From: Maea johnstoni
Taxonomy: Eukaryota > Annelida > Polychaeta > Spionida > Magelonidae
NCBI GenBank assembly: GCA_963942565.1
Contig: CAWWDR010000962.1
Span: 248,001 to 312,000 of the forward strand
Reading direction: 5' to 3'
DNA: 64,000 bases
Within the stretch, counting starts at the first letter, position 1, and every line of letters starts with the position of its first letter. The position numbers and the translations under genes are program-made. Below are positions 61,933-64,000 of this stretch, one piece after another. The notes below the pieces were generated by a model. That model had not been told where the DNA came from, made no database searches, and worked only from the letters and a program-made list of their open reading frames with translations.

Positions 61933-63990
61933 ATGGCACTAACCACCAATAGTATCCGAAACATTGCAATTTGCGGACATGGAGAGACGGGTAAAACTAC
62001 CTTTGTAGAACAGATTCTCTACAACGGAAAGATTATCAACAAAGCTGAAACTGTCGATTCGGGCCGCACAGTAAGCGATCATACAGAAGAAGAGATTGAA
62101 AGAAAAATATCAATCCATTCCACGCTTTCAAATGTCATGTGGAAAGATACAAAGATTAATATCTTTGATACACCGGGATCTTCAGATTTTGTAGGAGAAG
62201 TTGTTTCCTCCTTTCGTGCTTCTGAAGCTGCTGTAGTTCTTATCGGTGCCCGATCGGGAATTCAAATCGAAACTGTTAAATTAAGAAGAAGATTAGATGA
62301 TAGAGATATGCCGAGGATCGTTTTCGTTAACAAAATGGAAAAGACCAGAGCCGATTTCTATAAAGTTGTACAAGAAATTGAAGATATTGGTAGAACGGCA
62401 ATTCCAATAACTATACCTATGGGTCAGGCTGAAGAGTATCAAGGCGTTATAAACCTTCTAACAATGAAAGCCTACCTCAAATCAGGTGATGGAAAAGAGG
62501 AAAATGCTGTAGACATACCTGATGAATATAAAGAAATAGCTGATGAATATCATCTAAAAATGATTGAAATGGCTGCTGAAGGTGATGATGAACTGACCGA
62601 GCGATACTTTGATGAAGGAACATTATCATTAGACGATGCAATTAAAGGTCTGAGAGAAGGTCTGTTTGACAATAGGTTTACACCGATGTTCTGCGGAAGT
62701 GCTCTTGAAAATTCAGGAATAACTCCTCTTATGAATTTTATCATTTACGATGCACCGGCTCCGGGAAGAGTTGAAGAACCTTGTATATCCGGTGAAAAAT
62801 CAGTAATGGTTGATAAAAATGCTGATTTTTCCGGTCTGGTTTTCAAAACATCAATAGATAAATTTTCCGGAAAGATGTCCTTTATCAAAGTGATAACAGG
62901 AACAGTTACTCAAAATATGGAAGTCTATCTCCCAAGAGAAGAGAAAAAAGAAAAGATCGGTAAACTATTCGTTGCTCAGGGAAAAGATCTGAAAGAAGTC
63001 CAGGAATTATGTGCCGGAGATATTGGAATCATTACGAAAAAAGATAATTTCAGAACTAATGATACTCTATGTCTGCCTAGCAATGTCATTCATTTTCAAC
63101 AATTGAAATTGCCTAACCCAGTACATTCCCTGGCAATTACAGCTGAAAACCAGAAAGATGAAGATAAGCTTTCCCAGTTATTGCACAAGGTGGCCGAAGA
63201 AGATCTGACATTTACAATTATGTACAATGATGAAACGAAAGAAACTGTTATCTCCGGAATGGGAGAACAACACATTTCCATCATTCTTGATAAAATTTTA
63301 AAGAACTACAAAATCAATGTAAGCAGAAAAGTACCGAGAGTTCCATACAGAGAAACCATCACTAAATCTTCCGAAGCTGAATACACACATAAGAAACAGT
63401 CCGGTGGACATGGGCAATACGGTCGAGTTGCCATTAGAGTGAAACCTCTTCCAAGAGGGGAATACTTCTCTATGGCCAATGAGATCAAAGGTGGAGCGAT
63501 TAGTAAGGGATATATGCCGGGAATCGAAAAAGGATTAAGAGAAGCAATGGATGAAGGTTTCCTGGCCGGATATCCAATGGTTGATGTCGGCGTTACCGTT
63601 TATGACGGTAAAGAGCACGATGTAGACTCTTCCGAAATGGCATTTAAACTTGCCGGAAAACACGCTCTTAAAACTGCATTTGAAAAATGTAAGCCTACAT
63701 TGCTGGAACCTGTTATGAACCTTACAGTTTTAGTTAACGATCAGTATCTGGGAGATGTTCTCTCCGACCTTTCAACTAAAAGGGGAAGAGTTACTGATCA
63801 GGACAGTATCGGTGGAAGCATTCAGGCTATTAAAGCTCAAGTTCCTCAAGGTGAATTGATGAGATATTCTATTGATTTAAGATCCATCACATCGGGTACG
63901 GGAGCATTTGAAGTTGAATTCAGTCATTATGATCCTGTTTCAGGTAAAAATGCACAGGATATTATCAAAGCTTCAAAACCTGCAGAATAA
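61933..63990 (+). CDS. EF-G-like GTPase with altered G motifs
   Basis: A 685-residue EF-G-like protein with all five domains. G1 is GHGETGKTTF; G2 region KISIHST; G3 reads DTPGSSDF, so the catalytic histidine of EF-G (DTPGHVDF) is replaced by serine; G4 reads NKME instead of NKMD. Domain IV keeps HKKQSGGHGQYGRVAI and DSSEMAFKLAG. Such EF-G-like paralogs (often called EF-G2 or FusA-like) occur in several phyla, and some are reported to lack ribosome-stimulated GTPase activity. GGGAGG lies upstream of ATG. It follows the EF-G gene after a terminator, so it is a separate transcript. Confidence 0.9.
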   Translation: MALTTNSIRNIAICGHGETGKTTFVEQILYNGKIINKAETVDSGRTVSDHTEEEIERKISIHSTLSNVMWKDTKINIFDTPGSSDFVGEVVSSFRASEAAVVLIGARSGIQIETVKLRRRLDDRDMPRIVFVNKMEKTRADFYKVVQEIEDIGRTAIPITIPMGQAEEYQGVINLLTMKAYLKSGDGKEENAVDIPDEYKEIADEYHLKMIEMAAEGDDELTERYFDEGTLSLDDAIKGLREGLFDNRFTPMFCGSALENSGITPLMNFIIYDAPAPGRVEEPCISGEKSVMVDKNADFSGLVFKTSIDKFSGKMSFIKVITGTVTQNMEVYLPREEKKEKIGKLFVAQGKDLKEVQELCAGDIGIITKKDNFRTNDTLCLPSNVIHFQQLKLPNPVHSLAITAENQKDEDKLSQLLHKVAEEDLTFTIMYNDETKETVISGMGEQHISIILDKILKNYKINVSRKVPRVPYRETITKSSEAEYTHKKQSGGHGQYGRVAIRVKPLPRGEYFSMANEIKGGAISKGYMPGIEKGLREAMDEGFLAGYPMVDVGVTVYDGKEHDVDSSEMAFKLAGKHALKTAFEKCKPTLLEPVMNLTVLVNDQYLGDVLSDLSTKRGRVTDQDSIGGSIQAIKAQVPQGELMRYSIDLRSITSGTGAFEVEFSHYDPVSGKNAQDIIKASKPAE

Positions 63991-64000
63991 TAACTATTGA

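Overview
The window is AT-rich bacterial DNA from a spirochaete. The evidence is the cheA-cheW-cheX-cheY operon whose CheW carries a CheR-like tail, a FlaA flagellar sheath protein, a spiro-SPASM radical SAM protein, a UPF0164 outer-membrane protein, and a two-gene EF-G block that includes a divergent EF-G. I cannot name the species.

Layout. (1) 1-12.3 kb is an accessory region: a helicase remnant, a winged-helix gene cut by an IS66 element that itself carries an IS3-family element, a decayed IS1380 element, two identical IS630 copies head to tail, small unknown genes and a short tyrosine recombinase. It ends at the 3' half of a tRNA (12242-12276), which looks like an island attachment site. 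(2) 12.3-12.65 kb is a hairpin-rich non-coding stretch with a second copy of that tRNA end. (3) 12.7-19.5 kb holds motility and chemotaxis genes (cheAWXY, an outer-membrane-like protein, flaA). (4) 19.5-27.5 kb is a tightly overlapping seven-gene minus-strand operon for sugar or glycan modification plus a cell-wall amidase, lying directly upstream of flaA. (5) 27.5-46.9 kb has xseAB, envelope proteins (PEGA protein, UPF0164 barrel), a giant membrane-bound SpoIIE-type phosphatase with a 1033-residue secreted repeat partner, a TIR-like/ankyrin protein, Nudix, yqeC, trpR, slyX and a decayed 5-alpha-reductase-like gene. (6) 47-52.3 kb is a murG-cvpA-holB-kinase-regulator operon. (7) 52.3-55 kb has a structured leader RNA, a lipid-kinase-like gene and two damaged genes. 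(8) 55-56 kb holds three tandem tRNA-Val genes interleaved with rearranged tRNA-end copies. (9) 56-64 kb has CAP and HIT proteins, a class II ribonucleotide reductase and two EF-G-type GTPases.

How the parts fit. The che genes and flaA serve periplasmic-flagella motility. The operon upstream of flaA (nucleotidyltransferase, radical SAM, glycosyltransferase, PseG-like and ATP-grasp genes) suggests a nucleotide-activated sugar pathway, possibly for flagellar or surface modification (inference). The most unusual signals are the tRNA-end chimeras, which recur at two unrelated loci with a shared motif; two genes whose conserved N-termini lie upstream of any ATG/GTG/TTG; and the IS nest with intact target duplications. 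Many coordinates of starts were moved from the longest open frame on the basis of Shine-Dalgarno sites.
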